Shown here one piece after another: positions 10,880 through 21,300 of a DNA stretch of 44,982 nucleotides. The translations under genes were made by a program, and so were the position numbers. The DNA comes from Bondarzewia mesenterica (Eukaryota; Basidiomycota; Agaricomycetes; Russulales; Bondarzewiaceae). The first letter of the stretch is position 1. Every line of letters starts with the position of its first letter. The notes under the pieces are model-generated. The model searched no databases and had not been told where the DNA came from. It saw only the letters and a program-made list of their open reading frames with translations. Location: positions 1 to 44,982 of the forward strand of contig SGPL01000264.1 in assembly GCA_004802705.1 (NCBI GenBank), written 5' to 3'.

Positions 10880-11825
10880 TAATTATAACTGCTTCAATGG
10901 CTTGGGCGTGGAAGCATTCTCAGACATCAACACTATAAGCAGTCTGGTGGGCTTTAATCAATTAGTGATACCACTCATGCTCATGTTCAATGATGTGCTC
11001 AGTCAGGAGCAAATCTGGCTGTCTCTTTATGACTAATATGAGGCTGTGCTAGACCACAGCAAGGTTAAGAGGAGTGACAAAGCTGTGATGACAAGAAAGT
11101 CAAGTGGAGAAGGGCTGGTTGAAACAATACCCCTTTGTTGTAAGACAAAGAGGAGTATTTCACAAAGCTGACTCTTCACGTTCTAAGCTGGGGCACTTCA
11201 TGCCAGTTGCAGTGCTGGATGAAATGGCGATGCTGATCATATTAGAAGAACTGATGGAGAATGCACATCATGCTGACAGTGTGCACCTGGGGTATGAGTG
11301 GATCAAGGTGATCAGAAAGGGCGTGATGAAGCAGCTAGAGTTTGAGAAGTGGAACAAGCAAAAGGAGAACCCAGCGATGATGGTGAAGCTAGTGAAGTCA
11401 CTGCAGGATCAGGGCATATGGTGGCAGCTGCAATGACCTTACTGATCATGAAATGGAAGCGGGTGGAGGTGAGTAAGCTCATTCTCACCACAGACCTTAT
11501 GGAGGATGTGTCAGAGGTGAAGTGGACAGAGGCAGGGAAGGCAATAAAAATATTGGTTGCATGCAAGGGGCAACACTAGCTGGCAGCATTGAAGTTGATC
11601 GATGAGAAGAAGCTGAAGGTGATTGGGCAGCTGGATCAGCAACTGACAAATGCCAAGGTGAAGTTGAGGGGAAAGCAAGAAGTTGTGATAGAGAAGGCAA
11701 ATCAAATGGTAAGGCTGAAGAAGAAGAGGCAGGCATTATCACAGCAGTAGTGGAGCTGTTTGATGAAGGTGAATGAGACTTGATGCAGGGGACAGATGAT
11801 GCTGATGAGAACATGGATTTTTAAT
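10880..11825 (+). pseudogene. Decayed plus-strand coding block with Lys/Glu-rich helix
   Basis: Protein-like runs follow one another on the plus strand: GVEAFSDINTISSLVGFNQL near 10910, then an open 110-codon frame at 11104-11436 (LDEMAMLIILEELMENAHH), then after a frameshift a frame from 11349 to about 11780 with one TAG at 11577. The last part (LIDEKKLKVIGQLDQQLTNA and KANQMVRLKKKRQ) is rich in Lys, Glu and Gln and looks like a coiled coil. An acidic tail (DDADENMDF) is readable in the third frame to 11822. No family is recognised. The opposite-strand Ser/Pro-rich frame at 11497-11814 is a mirror of this composition and was not called. Confidence 0.35.
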
Positions 11826-11829
11826 TGTA

Positions 11830-12384
11830 TTCTTTGGTGTGCACTGCGTGCAATACTGGTATGTCACAATAAACTTGTATGACGGTACACTGACCTTGCT
11901 GCATGATGTGGATGGTGATATGTGGTGTGGTTACGGGTCCATCATGATGGACATGTACAGTGACTGCAGAAGAGGTGACAAAGTGGGGGGATGAGCTCAG
12001 TGGGTATCAGTTGTAGAACCATGATAAGTGTGTGTACACAGTGATGACAGAGGGGAAGCTCATGTGACAAGTGTCACAGTTGCTGAAAGTAAAGGCAGTG
12101 GGGGAGAAGGAATACATAGAGGAGCTGTCATAGGTGGAGATTTTCTGAACTGTGACTTGTGGCCTCTGATGCTAATGAAGAGCAAGGTAATGCATGAGTT
12201 CCTGATAGACATATGGTCACTGCGGTACTACTGCACGATGCACTTGCATAATGCATGGTGAATGATGACCTACTTGCAAGACACGCATGGAGCAGTGAGT
12301 GAACACATCTATTTCATGCAACAGTGTGCATTTGTGTGATGCTAACAGACACATGAATGCAGCAGATGTAGATTAAGATCATGT
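11830..12384. other. Stretch without recognisable gene
   Basis: TG-rich sequence with a short plus-strand open frame at 12028-12261 (ending RYYCTMHLHNAW) that shows no motif. It may be the worn continuation of the coding block upstream or of transposon DNA next to the LTR. Nothing firmer can be said. Confidence 0.3.
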
Positions 12385-12475
12385 TGATTTGGTTGATGTT
12401 GTGGCATTTTATTCGGTATTTTTCCGATTTTATTTCCCTTGTTCATTGATTCATCATCTCCATTGTTTGAGACGG
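12385..12475 (+). repeat. Copia LTR 5' end, plus orientation
   Basis: This segment starts TGATTTGGTTGATGTTGTGG. It matches, in inverted orientation, the segment at 14628-14710 at about 90% identity over ~85 bp, and the similarity in both copies begins at the same TGATTT. At the other copy the TG directly follows a polypurine tract, marking it as an LTR start. The copy here would head the plus-oriented copia fragment whose gag begins at 13588. The LTR 3' end was not found. Confidence 0.6.
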
Positions 12476-12924
12476 TCCAGAATGTCTGCAGATGTCCTGT
12501 CCATTGTTCCCTTGTTTCTGGTGCCACTTGGCCATATGTTTCACTTCAGTTATTGTGCCACAGTGCCACTATACATATACACTTCGTTGTTGTCCTCCTA
12601 GCATTGCTAGTCATATGTTTTCATTGTGCTCAATAGATCATGAGGTAAGCCTGTGCATGATTGATGATGTTATACTGATGGGGGATTTCCTGGTCTCTCT
12701 ACATTCAGACATCTGGGTGAATGGGCTGCAGAATGTGGGCCAATCAAGCAATTAGCAAAATAAAGAGGATGCAGACCTGCTGGACAGGATTGATATCATG
12801 TACAAACAGATGCTGGACCACTGCTAGGATGAGATAGTGACTGCGAAGCTGTCTGTGAGCTAGGCTATGGTAGTAGTAGTATACTGGAATGACATGCTTG
12901 GGCAGTGCAAGGAAGGATATGGTA
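12476..12924. other. Probable continuation of LTR and unassigned sequence
   Basis: The three plus-strand open frames at 12389-12755 overlap each other and carry no domain, so they are not called as genes. If the LTR start at 12385 is right, part of this stretch is LTR body. ATACATATACA near 12571 could be a weak TATA-like element. A match to the second LTR copy is lost after about 12475 because that copy is truncated. Confidence 0.3.
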
Positions 12925-13078
12925 AAGGTCCATTGTGATAGATGTGTATTCAAGATGCCAATACAAGTCTATCACAATGGACTTGTGTCACTGTCATCAA
13001 CAGATATTGGACATGATACACATCCATTGTGACAGACGTGCATGCATGAGGTTGATACAGGTCCACTGCAATAGTACA
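12925..13078. repeat. Hairpin and related ~25-bp repeats
   Basis: TCCATTGTGATAGATGTGTA, starting at 12929, is the inverse of the segment at 12961-12981. The 21-bp arms have only two mismatches around an 11-base loop. Two further relatives of the same word follow in direct orientation: CATCCATTGTGACAGACGTG near 13021 and AGGTCCACTGCAATAGTACA near 13059. The block therefore has four copies of one word, one of them inverted. It may be a MITE remnant or a recombination product. Confidence 0.7.
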
Positions 13079-13084
13079 TCGTAC

Positions 13085-13350
13085 ATCATGGGCAAGTGAT
13101 AAGCAGCAACAAAAAGGCCTTCAAGAAGTCGTTCAAGAACATGGGCATCCCGATGATGCCTTCATTAAGTATCTCACATTGACCTCCCTCATGAAACAGG
13201 GCATCAACCTCAGCAAGAAGGGTGGCAGGTCCCATGGAAAGGAGCATCACATTCTCCAGATGTTCAAGAGGACTGCATGAAATTGGCGCCACCTCACACC
13301 CTCTACTCATAAGTGTGACCTGAACCCCTACATTGCAAACACAACAATCA
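13085..13350 (+). pseudogene. Short decayed coding remnant, unknown
   Basis: The plus strand reads SNKKAFKKSFKNM and, after a frame change, DDAFIKYLTLTSLMKQGIN followed by LSKKGGRSHGKEHHILQMF, a stop, and NWRHLTPSTHKCDLNPYI. The Lys-rich, soluble-looking character supports plus-strand coding origin. The fully open 92-codon minus frame at 13086-13364 is judged a shadow. It lies just before copia gag but does not match the gag read further along. Confidence 0.3.
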
Positions 13351-13587
13351 CCTAAAAGGGCCACAAGTGCACATTGGAGGTCCTATGGCAGTCCGCAGCA
13401 TAGTAGGTTGTGACGTCTTCGAGAAGCTTATTGTAAATGGCCTCAACATATTGGAGATTGAGTGCAAGACTGATGGTGTGCTATCATACCATTTATTCAC
13501 CTCTTTGTTATTCTTATTCAGAGTCACACCCATTGTTGTTTTAAAGTGAATCCCTATGGTCGCATAGAGCATGTGGCTATAGTTCAG

Positions 13588-14165
13588 CAAGTGCAACATA
13601 GGATTGATGAGGCCATGCAAGTTTTGAAAATCTGTGCTCTATGCACTATGATTTGAAGACACAGAACAAGGAACTGGTCTGTATGGCGATGCTGTGGTCT
13701 CTGCCTGCTGATTTTCCTGCATTTCGCTCCTCTCTCAATCTCATTGATAATCTCACTCGCTCTAAACTCAAAGATGCTTTCAGGAATGAGGATATCACTG
13801 GGACTCATCATCTGGAAGCTCTTCCACCTTCAGATTACACTCAGCACCTCATGTGAGAAAATATGGTCATTGACCTACAACTCGACTCTGATGTGAAACC
13901 GGATCCCATATGTGAGCCATGTCTAGCAGGCAAGATGCATGCCAATCCATTCCATTCTACAGATACTTGCTTCTCTAATCCCCTGAAACTCATCCACTCT
14001 GATCTCCATGGTACTCTCCCTGTCTCTTCCCACTCTGGCATGCAATATTTCATCTCTTTCATTGATGATGCCACCAGTTGGAAAGTTGTCTACACCCTTC
14101 ATCTGAAGAGTCAAGCATTCGAGGCATTCAAGCGCTATAAGCCATATGCTGAGAACACTTCCAAT
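13588..14165 (+). pseudogene. Copia fragment: gag tail fused to integrase N-terminus
   Basis: HRIDEAMQVLK then, after a frameshift, YDLKTQNKELVCMAMLWSLP and LNLIDNLTRSKLKDAFRNED form the C-terminal half of a Ty1/copia Gag (UBN2-like). The same region is found in the minus-strand element at 15934-16434. Directly after the Gag block and one stop (13854) comes KPDPICEPCLAGKMHANPF, the GAG-pre-integrase/zinc-binding region with C-x2-C, then LKLIHSDLHGTLPVSSHSG and YFISFIDDATSWKVVY, the start of the integrase core with the first catalytic Asp in HSD and the FIDD motif. Zinc knuckle and protease are missing between the two parts, so an internal deletion has joined them. The fragment stops at about 14165, where unrelated minus-strand sequence begins. 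Confidence 0.85.
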
Positions 14166-14184
14166 TATACACCTCATGGTAAAT

Positions 14185-14460
14185 TACCTTGAAGTCTTAA
14201 AGCCTTTAGGTTGTTCCATCCAGATATCTTCTTTCAGCTTACCATAGGGGAAAGCAACTTTAACATCTAATTGCTCCATGTCCTAATTGAGGCAAATAGC
14301 AAGGTGTTAAGTGATGTGTTAAAATTCAAGCTAAGCAACAGAGGAGTAAGTTTCATTAAAATTGAGACCTTGCACCTGTGTGAAGCCTTTGATGACTAAG
14401 TGAACTTGAATCAGGTAGGGTGGCCTTTAAATTCATGTTTAATAGTAAAGACAGATCAAC
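14185..14460 (-). pseudogene. Reverse transcriptase fragment of a second copia element
   Basis: The minus strand gives VHLVIKGFTQVQGLNFNETY followed by SSVA, then after a worn stretch EQLDVKVAFPYGKLKEDIWM and EQPKGFK. These are the RT blocks usually read as KARLVAKGFTQ..ET[YF]xPVA and xxDVxxAFLxGxLxExxYMxQPxGF; the Asp of LDV is the first catalytic Asp. It overlaps in domain content with the RT at 14726-15305, so it comes from a different copia copy, and a more diverged one. Several in-frame stops are present, and no Gag or integrase of this copy is visible nearby. Confidence 0.75.
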
Positions 14461-14627
14461 ATCAAATAATGTTTTAGCCTTTGAGCACGATGGCATTCAG
14501 GCATCTCATGCCAGAGTGTGATAATTCATCCCACCCCCTTATTTGTGATGCATTTATAGATCTATCAGCTCCTTGATCTTGAAGGAGATACAATTCTTAC
14601 AGAAGGATTAAAAAGCTTCCCTTCTTT
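14461..14627 (-). other. Junction sequence between copia fragments
   Basis: Between the second RT fragment and the truncated LTR lies about 170 bp without a clear assignment. Part may be RT-upstream sequence of the second copy (FTIKHEFKGHPT is read at the border), and part may be LTR body lost from comparison. Confidence 0.35.
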
Positions 14628-14710
14628 CAATGGAAAGATGATGAATTAATGAAGAGAGGAAATAAAATCGGAAAAATACCCAATAAAATGCCACAACATC
14701 AATGAAATCA
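14628..14710 (-). repeat. Copia 3' LTR start, truncated, minus orientation
   Basis: Read on the minus strand it begins TGATTTCATTGATGTTGTGG and matches 12385-12475 at about 90%. It directly follows a polypurine tract, as a 3' LTR should. Similarity is lost after about 85 bp, so the LTR is truncated or diverges here. Confidence 0.6.
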
Positions 14711-14711
14711 A

Positions 14712-14726
14712 CCCTCCCCCCCCCCC
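14712..14726 (-). promoter_or_regulatory. Polypurine tract of copia element
   Basis: On the minus strand this is an uninterrupted 15-base purine run (eleven G, then AGGG) ending one base before the TG of the LTR. That is the position where plus-strand DNA synthesis is primed in LTR retrotransposons. Its length could be affected by sequencing of a homopolymer. Confidence 0.5.
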
Positions 14727-15570
14727 GATGATCCCCTCAAGCATGCCCTTCAGTTTCCGATACCACAGCCTGGATGCTTGCTTGAGACCATAAAGCCCCT
14801 TCTTCAGCAGACAGACATGATCTGGTTCTCCTTGCTGAAATCCTTCAGGCTGCTCCATGTAGACTCTAGTGTCGAGTTCCCCATTGATAAATGCGTGAGG
14901 GATGTTGACAGAATGTAGGTGGAGTGCTCCAGAGTGCATCAGTGTTTCGTTTGACCTTGAAAACCAGCGAGAACCGATCGCTTTATGATCAGGAGGCAGT
15001 GGAATGATCTCCTCAGTGCAATTGTGAGCATGAGCGTCATTTCCTCCTGTGCCTGCCATCAAAGCCTCCGCACCCAATTTCTCTCCATCTGATATAACAG
15101 GCTCCTCTAGTGAGCTTGAAGCATGCTCATGATCGTCCTCAACCACTGAAGTTGATTGTAAGGGTTTCATCTGCCACCAGCCACCGGGTGTACGTCTCTG
15201 ACGAGTGTTGTGGCACAAAACAGTGAATTTTGGATCAGGTTGAGGAGAATTGATGACAATGGGAGGCAAAATGGGTCTTGGTACCAGGGAAGTAGCGCTC
15301 ATCAAAATCAGCGCATTCAGCTATGATAACCTTCCTGGTCATTGCATTGTAGAATTAACATCCCTTGTAGCCATCTGGATACCCAATAAACACACACTTC
15401 TTCATATGAGATCCCAAACTGCCTCGCTTATCCTTCTGCACATGCACATAGCAGTGCATCCCTGCACTTGAAGGTGATCATATTCGGCTTCGCACAATGC
15501 CAGACCTCGTAAGGAGTGAGGAGTCAAGGGGAAGAGTAGTGGCAGGTTGGGCAAACACTGTGATGGGGCA
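14726..15570 (-). pseudogene. Copia pol fragment: integrase C-terminus and RT start
   Basis: From high to low coordinates the minus strand reads TPYEVWHCAKPN (end of the integrase core region), then HMKKCVFIGYPDGYKG-like sequence, broken by frame changes, and CADFDERYFPGTKT, the usual link from integrase to RT. A Ser/Glu-rich linker follows (VVEDDHEHASSSLEEPVISD), then PLPPDHKAIGSRW, and the RT blocks HSVNIPHAFINGELDTRVYM, EQPEGFQQGEPDHVCLLKKG and LYGLKQASRLWYRKLKGML. About 50-60 residues between IGSRW and HSVN are missing compared with usual copia RTs, where the KARLVA..PVA block should be. The catalytic YxDD region and RNase H are absent: the frame runs straight into the polypurine tract. 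The open frame 14646-15305 keeps 219 codons despite these losses. Confidence 0.88.
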
Positions 15571-15599
15571 GTTGACCCTTGCAAAAAAGCGCAGTTGGA

Positions 15600-16579
15600 A
15601 TCGTTCACAGCAGCACAGAACCAGACAGAGTTGCAAGACACACAGGAACGATGTGTGGCTTGTAATTGCATAGCCAGTGATGCTAGGGAGACATATGAGA
15701 GTGGCCCCTGTGTCTGCATTCCAATCAAATCAGCATCAGGTTCGATGGTGATAGGGGATCGGGGGGTGAAGGGCAGGGAAACTTGCACTGCCAGTGAACT
15801 ATATGATGCCAGAATCGAGCTTGGGAGCCTCCTGAACCGCGTGGCCTGAGAGGGATTGCCCAAAGCTGCTGGTTCATGCGCTTGAATCATATGTCCTCTG
15901 TGTTCCATTCATGCCACAGAAGTCGCACTTGAACTACTGCCTAGATCTCTTCGCCTTCTTTCCTCCTCCAGGAGCACTGGAGGATGCCACAAAGGCCTGA
16001 GTCGAATCAGAAGGTGGAAGAGCCTCCAGATGACAAGTCCTAGTGATGTTCTCATTGTTAAATACGTCCTCGAGTTTGGAACGAATGAAATGATCGATGA
16101 GATTGAGAGAGGAGCAAAATGGATCGAAATCAGTAGGCAGACACCACAGCATCACCACCATACAGACCAGTTCTTCATACTGTGTCTTTAAATCATAGTC
16201 CACAGGGCGCAGATTCTTCAAAATGCGCATGGCCTCATCGATCCTATGAATGAGGGACTGCAAAGACTCATCCTCCTTCTTCCTGATCGAAAATAGGTCC
16301 TCCAACCCGTTAAACTGCGATCCAGCCCGCTTCTCATTGAAAGTTGACTCCAGCTTTGCCCACATTGCAATGGGATCATCCCAAGTCATCCAAAACACCC
16401 CTGCAGCTCTCATCCACAGACAAAATAATCGCACCTGCAGCCTTCTGCTGATTCCAGCTTCTGCATGGCAAGACTGTCATCTGGACAAGTTCTCTGGGAA
16501 AGTAGGAAAACCTAAGTAGGTCTAGGCAATGAAGCAGGTTTGTTTGCACTTTTGAGTTGTTTGTTGTTCCCATCTGCAC
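15600..16579 (-). pseudogene. Copia gag and protease, decayed
   Basis: The minus strand from 16579 gives TTNNSKVQTNLLHCLDLLRF and, after a frameshift near 16400, a 166-codon open Gag frame (WDDPIAMWAKLESTFNEKRA, EDESLQSLIHRIDEAMRIL, NLIDHFIRSKLEDVFNNENI). It ends in a Lys-rich tail (GGGKKAKRSRQ) at 15934. A worn zinc knuckle, KCDFCGMNG, lies at 15906-15930. The protease motif NADTGAT, with the catalytic Asp at 15712-15714, follows at 15700-15720, but the frame breaks on both sides. After that the integrase N-terminus and most of the core are missing, and the sequence resumes at TPYEVWH. Gag is the best-preserved part of the element and is about 80% identical in DNA to the plus-strand gag at 13588-13850. 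Confidence 0.88.
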
Positions 16580-16632
16580 TTGAGAACCACTTCATCATGT
16601 GACAATGTGCAGCTGCCAAGGATGATGAAGTC

Positions 16633-16649
16633 GTGCCACTGATACTGCA
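16633..16649 (-). promoter_or_regulatory. Possible primer-binding site of copia element
   Basis: On the minus strand GCAGTATCAGTGGCACGAC lies about 55-70 bp upstream of the first Gag residues. It resembles the TGGTATCAGAGC-type site complementary to initiator tRNA-Met in many copia elements. The preceding TTATTTGCA would then be the LTR end. Several mismatches make this tentative. Confidence 0.3.
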
Positions 16650-17299
16650 AATAATGAAAATTCACAGACTCTTAGTCAATGGGAAAAGGAGAATGGACAT
16701 GATACAGATTGGATGCATTATTGAGACACAATAGCCACAGAAAGATGAAATGATGAGGATTTGCACATAATAAGATACAAATCTGATGAAATTTGCACTG
16801 CTTGTAAAGTTCCACTGTATACTAGTCTTTGCCATATGCACATTCTTTTCTATCAATTTGATTGACTGCAGTATCAAATTATATTACAGCAACAGGAGCA
16901 CAGACAAATGCAAGTAGATCATCCGAGAATGCTGAAATTGGCATTTGGCCCACTTCATTGCTACAACTACATTGATCTTTGGTCGATATTACATGGCATC
17001 GACTTCCTCTAGTGATCTCAATACTACCTCTGCTGCAGTGCTTTTACTGTGGCTGTCCACAATGTTTAAATCACGATCAGCACAATTGCTCAAAATTGAC
17101 TTAATCTCAGCACAACTCGTGTTATGAATCTCAACTTGCTACCGGATTAATCCCTCCTAGGGATCCCTCTCTACTGATTTCAAATTCATTTGAAAATGCT
17201 CATCTCAAGTGCTCCATTCATCCTCATTCCACTTTTAATCCCTCTACGGCCGAATTGCCTCGAACTTCACTAATCTTGCACATCCAGTTCTCATACATT
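16650..17299. other. Possible 5' LTR remnant and transposon flank
   Basis: If the primer site at 16633 is real, the 5' LTR of the minus-strand copia copy should begin here. I could not align it convincingly with the LTR starts at 12385 and 14710; a TGATTT on the minus strand near 17072 is a weak candidate for its outer end. No gene is visible. The last part may be upstream sequence of the Plavaka element. Confidence 0.25.
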
Positions 17300-20200
17300 T
17301 GAGCTACTTGTGAATTTTAGACATTCTCATCCTCATCCAATGGTTTTTCATGCAACTGATGATCTAATTCCATCTCTGTCAATGCCAGTAAGAGGTATAG
17401 CAGATGCAACAGCACTTGTTAACCGCCATATGTCCCCACAATTTATATCTGATATCAACCATCTATTAATCATTACATCCAGTCTTTCTGAGCCTACCAA
17501 TTCATGTTTGCTAACTCTTCGCAAATCATGACACTTATGAATACATCAGTTCAAATCCATCTCCTGCAGATGAGCATGTTAGCAATGCTCAAGCACTTTC
17601 AAGAACACTCTAGTTCTATGATAATGACAATGAGGAACACCTCAAGGATCAAGCATTGTGATACTGCACTCCAGTTTATACATGGTCTTCGAACTACACA
17701 CTGGGACAATGATAACCTTGACGAAGATATTATAAACTGTCTCTGCCATCCCCGTGAGGGCATTGGGACCCTTGATGATAACCTTCATCTTTGCTTATCC
17801 ATCAATCTTTTTCTATTAATCACTAATGCATCAGAGTAAGCCTATAATGATGCTCACAAAGTGATCCTTGATTCATCATCCTGAAGATGACATTCTCTCA
17901 TATCATGAAGTCCATAAGGTGATTGCAGACCTCACAGGCATCACTCAAATGCTCATACACTAATGCCCCGCATCTTGTGTCACTTTTACTAGGCCATATG
18001 AAAAGCTTGATGCATATCCTGAATGTTATATGCCATGCTGTGCATGGAATCAAAAAAGCTCAAAAAGAGTTCTTAATATTTCCTATTGGTCCACAGATTC
18101 AAGGACGATACTATTCACATGAGGGTGCATTAGACATGCATCATCGTGAACGGCATATTTATTCAATCTTGCAGGAGCTAGATGAATTTAGTGGTATCAC
18201 CAGCTATTATATCATCTATTACAGTTCAGAATTCTGGGATGCATATCAACATGATCACATCAGCTGAGATAATGTAACTCTCATTTTCTCCATTAATGGC
18301 GCTCAACTCTATGAGCACAAGGATTCCAGCTGTACTATCTATCTCTGGATTTTAATGAACATAGCACCTGACAAGTGATATAAGAAGAAATAACTCATGC
18401 CTAGTGCTATTATCCCTGGTCTAAAGAAGCTAAAGGACATCAATTTTTTTTTTCAGAATTCTATCATGTATCTGCTTAACAGAATGATAGTTTTCATATC
18501 TGAGATGTCACACAGAACATCACTTTCACCTCTCACCTCTACATCATCCTTGCAATGGCTGATGCTATTGGCACTCCTGATTTGCATGGTGGCATTAGAC
18601 ATCGTGAAAAGAAAGCATGTCGAGATGGCTGCAGGAAAGTTGGACAACACAAACTAGGAGGCTCACACTATTATGCTGCTGATTTCAAGCCAGATGATTA
18701 TCATGAGCAGGGCTACATTCCAATGATGAGGATCTTGCAATTCTATTGCCATGTTCATCAGAGTGCTATCAGACAGATCTTGCATGGGTTCTCAATCAAT
18801 CCTGGAATATACTAATTGATGACTCAAAATAGGTATCAGTAAACCCAGCCTTTTATTAGGATTTCATCCACATCAAATGACACTGCTGCCCACTCTATGT
18901 CCTGATGATGGTATGCATGTGTTCAGACTGAATATTCCACCTCACATGATTAAGTTATGGCACGGAAAAATCCCTTATGATACATGCCTTAGCAATGAAA
19001 AAGCATTATGGCACTTCATCTGCCTAGAGGATAGCACACAATGGGCATACCATGGTGCACAGGTCATTGCCACTCATCAATAGGTGCCTGGAACTGTTGA
19101 TTATCCCCCCCCCCTCCCAATCTCGCTAAGAAGTTCTCCAGTAGATACAAATGCTGGGAATTTCTTTACTACTTTTTTGGAATAGGTCCTGCCTTGCTCT
19201 ATGGGATTCTTCTCAATAGATATTGGTGAAACTACTGCAAGTTGACTGCCACTACTACTCATATTATTTATCAAAAGATAATTTCACATCATGACATGCT
19301 CAAGTCACACATGCTCATCACAAATTTTAAATGAGAATTTGAGCAGATTTACATTCAGCACCAGGTATTATGACTTCACTTCATTCCTCAATGTTTCCAT
19401 GTGATCACTCATTTTTCTAATGCTACCTTTTGTACGGGACCATCTGGTGGAACTTCACAATTTACTCTGGAGTGCACTATTGGAGACCTTGGTGCCGAGA
19501 TCAAGCAGCACTCGAACTTTTTCTCTAATCTTGCTCAGCATGCTCTTCATCATGCTCAAATGAACAGCCTCAAGGCAATGCTCTTAAGATCTTGAGCTAG
19601 ACAACTCAATCATCTTTCAGCACACATCTACTTAATCACAACGTCAGTGATGGATTTTTTTTGCTCCATTCTCGAGAGTCTCATTTTACAAATGTTTATG
19701 TGTATGAGTAGGAGATTGTCAAAGATTATCTGAATCACATCAGAGCATCTGTAGAAGATAAAGACCATTGGGCACAAGAGGGATGTGTTCAAAGATGAGC
19801 TCATCTACGATTATTCAATAGACAGATTGTATGCACCAGATAGAAAGAAGTTCATTAAAATGCGACTTAATTCTTTTATTTTATTAGGATGAGTGTATAT
19901 TAAACAAATCAATCTTTCAGACTCAGCTGACATATCAAATTTAAATTTAGTTTATGTCAGATGAGAATGAGGTGAATTATGCTGAAGTCCTCTATTTTTT
20001 GATTATCCATCAATAAACAGAAGCATACTCTTGTTATAGTTTCACTGTCCTCTCTGATAGATGATGCCATATTTGAGGCATCCTTAGAGGCAGTCAGGGT
20101 ATATAAGCAATTGTATGATGATAGTCTCACACTCATCAATGTCAAGAAAATATCAAGTACTGTTTATATACCTCCACATTTTTCAGTTCCAATCGAAGGT

Positions 20201-20320
20201 TCTAAGCTAACATTCTATCACTTCATTTATAATCTTCTTGGAGTAAGATTTGCACACCTCAGACTCATGAAAAATGATGAGAATGAGAATGATGATTCGA
20301 AAGGAGATTTATACGAATGA
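17300..20320 (+). pseudogene. Plavaka-type (CMC/CACTA-related) transposase relic
   Basis: Conserved blocks appear in the expected order on the plus strand, in changing frames. DLTGITQMLIH and CPASCVTFTRPYEKLDAYPE (17920-18030) resemble the Cys cluster CPxSCxxF..CPxC. FPIGPQIQG and GALDMHHRERHI follow (18080-18165). FSINGAQLYEHKDSSCTIYL with WILMNIAPDK (18276-18378) and IIPGLKKLKDINFF (18407-18450) come next. Then MADAIGTPDLHGG, CRDGCRKVGQHKLGGSHYY (18555-18675), FFGIGPALLYGI (19175-19210), FTLECTIGDLGAEIKQHSNF (19459-19520), MNSLKAM, and a C-terminal part DDSLTLINVKKISSTVYIPP and NLLGVRFAHL ending near 20320. In related proteins SINGAQLY usually reads SIDGAQLY, so an acidic residue has become Asn. 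The domain order is complete but many stops and frameshifts make it inactive. Terminal inverted repeats were not found. Family assignment is from remembered motifs. Confidence 0.8.
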
Positions 20321-21049
20321 GTCTGAGTAAGAGGGTGTGTATCATAGTCATAATGTGTTATAAATTCTATAGTGTATACTCAGAATCAGACATGATGCTC
20401 ACCAATATCATATTTATTAACTAAGAGCCAAAAATGGAAAGTGTATTACATAATAAGCTAGATCACTCATCCTCATCTTGTTATCTACTGTCCATTCACA
20501 TTGTCTCACTATCCTCTTGTTCTCTTGAAACATCCGATAATATCTCTGTCTTGATCACCTTCTCAATCATCTGTTTAGTTATTTGCTAAGGCACACACCA
20601 AGCTTCTTGCTGCCTCTAAATTTGATATGATAGCGACTGATACTATGAACATGAATAAAGCATCCTTATATACAACTTCACATTCTATAGAAACTAGTAG
20701 TGTCATTGGTCTGTTGCCTTTTGTAGAGGCAAACAGTGTAACTATATCTGTAGTAAATACTACTTTTTTGATTGAAGACTACCAAAACTATATGCTCAAC
20801 AGAGTAGCTCTCTATCCCCTCAATTAAGTCATGCTATGATAAATAGTGGTGAGATATATATATTTTTAATAGCAATGCATTCTGACCTGTGAATAGGCCT
20901 TGAGCATGCATATATTGCTCTTCAAAAATGATTGACAGTCACGATAACAGAAAATGCTTGCTTGTATAAGCAAGCAGCCATGTACAAATAAGTCTGCTAT
21001 TAATTAAACTGTCTTTCAATTTAAGATGCCAGTCTAATAAATTTATCAG
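20321..21049. other. Stretch without recognisable gene
   Basis: AT-rich sequence downstream of the transposase relic. A plus-strand frame at 20627-20827 has no motif. The far end of the Plavaka element, if present, should lie in this stretch or further right, but no CACTA-like terminus was recognised. Confidence 0.3.
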
Positions 21050-21300
21050 ATAGATTTACTTAGATGTCGTGGGCACCTTGCCCTTGATGCAAATAAAGGT
21101 AAGACAGGTACAAGTGGAAAACAGAAGGAAAACATCATGCTCAAGTTCATCGACAATGCAAATGGACAACTGATTTCATTCACGATATCACAAAATATAC
21201 AAGTGACTCTCAATTCACTTTTTCACTCACTATTGGACAATTATCAAGCTGCTCTGACATGAGAGAGAATGACTGCAGAGTTGATCAAATCCAAGAGAGA
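21050..21300 (+). pseudogene. Short coding remnant, unknown
   Basis: One plus frame reads GKTGTSGKQKENIMLKFIDN then ANGQLISFTISQNIQVTLNS and LFHSLLDNYQAAL, a stop, and ERMTAELIKSKRD. The steady soluble-protein composition over about 75 residues is unlike the surrounding noise. I recall similar text in uncharacterised Agaricomycete proteins but cannot name a family. Confidence 0.35.

Noticed and set aside
11497..11814. Ser/Pro-rich minus-strand protein of 105 residues
   Set aside because: It mirrors the Lys/Glu/Gln-rich plus-strand coding trace; such Ser/Leu/Pro-rich antisense frames are expected shadows.
14712..14726. G/C homopolymer as assembly artefact only
   Set aside because: The run may be mis-sized, but its exact placement before the TG of the LTR supports a real polypurine tract.
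15402..15908. 168-codon minus-strand open frame as a separate protein
   Set aside because: It crosses the copia zinc knuckle, protease and integrase remnants in a frame that does not encode them for most of its length, so it is a by-product of frameshifts in the element.
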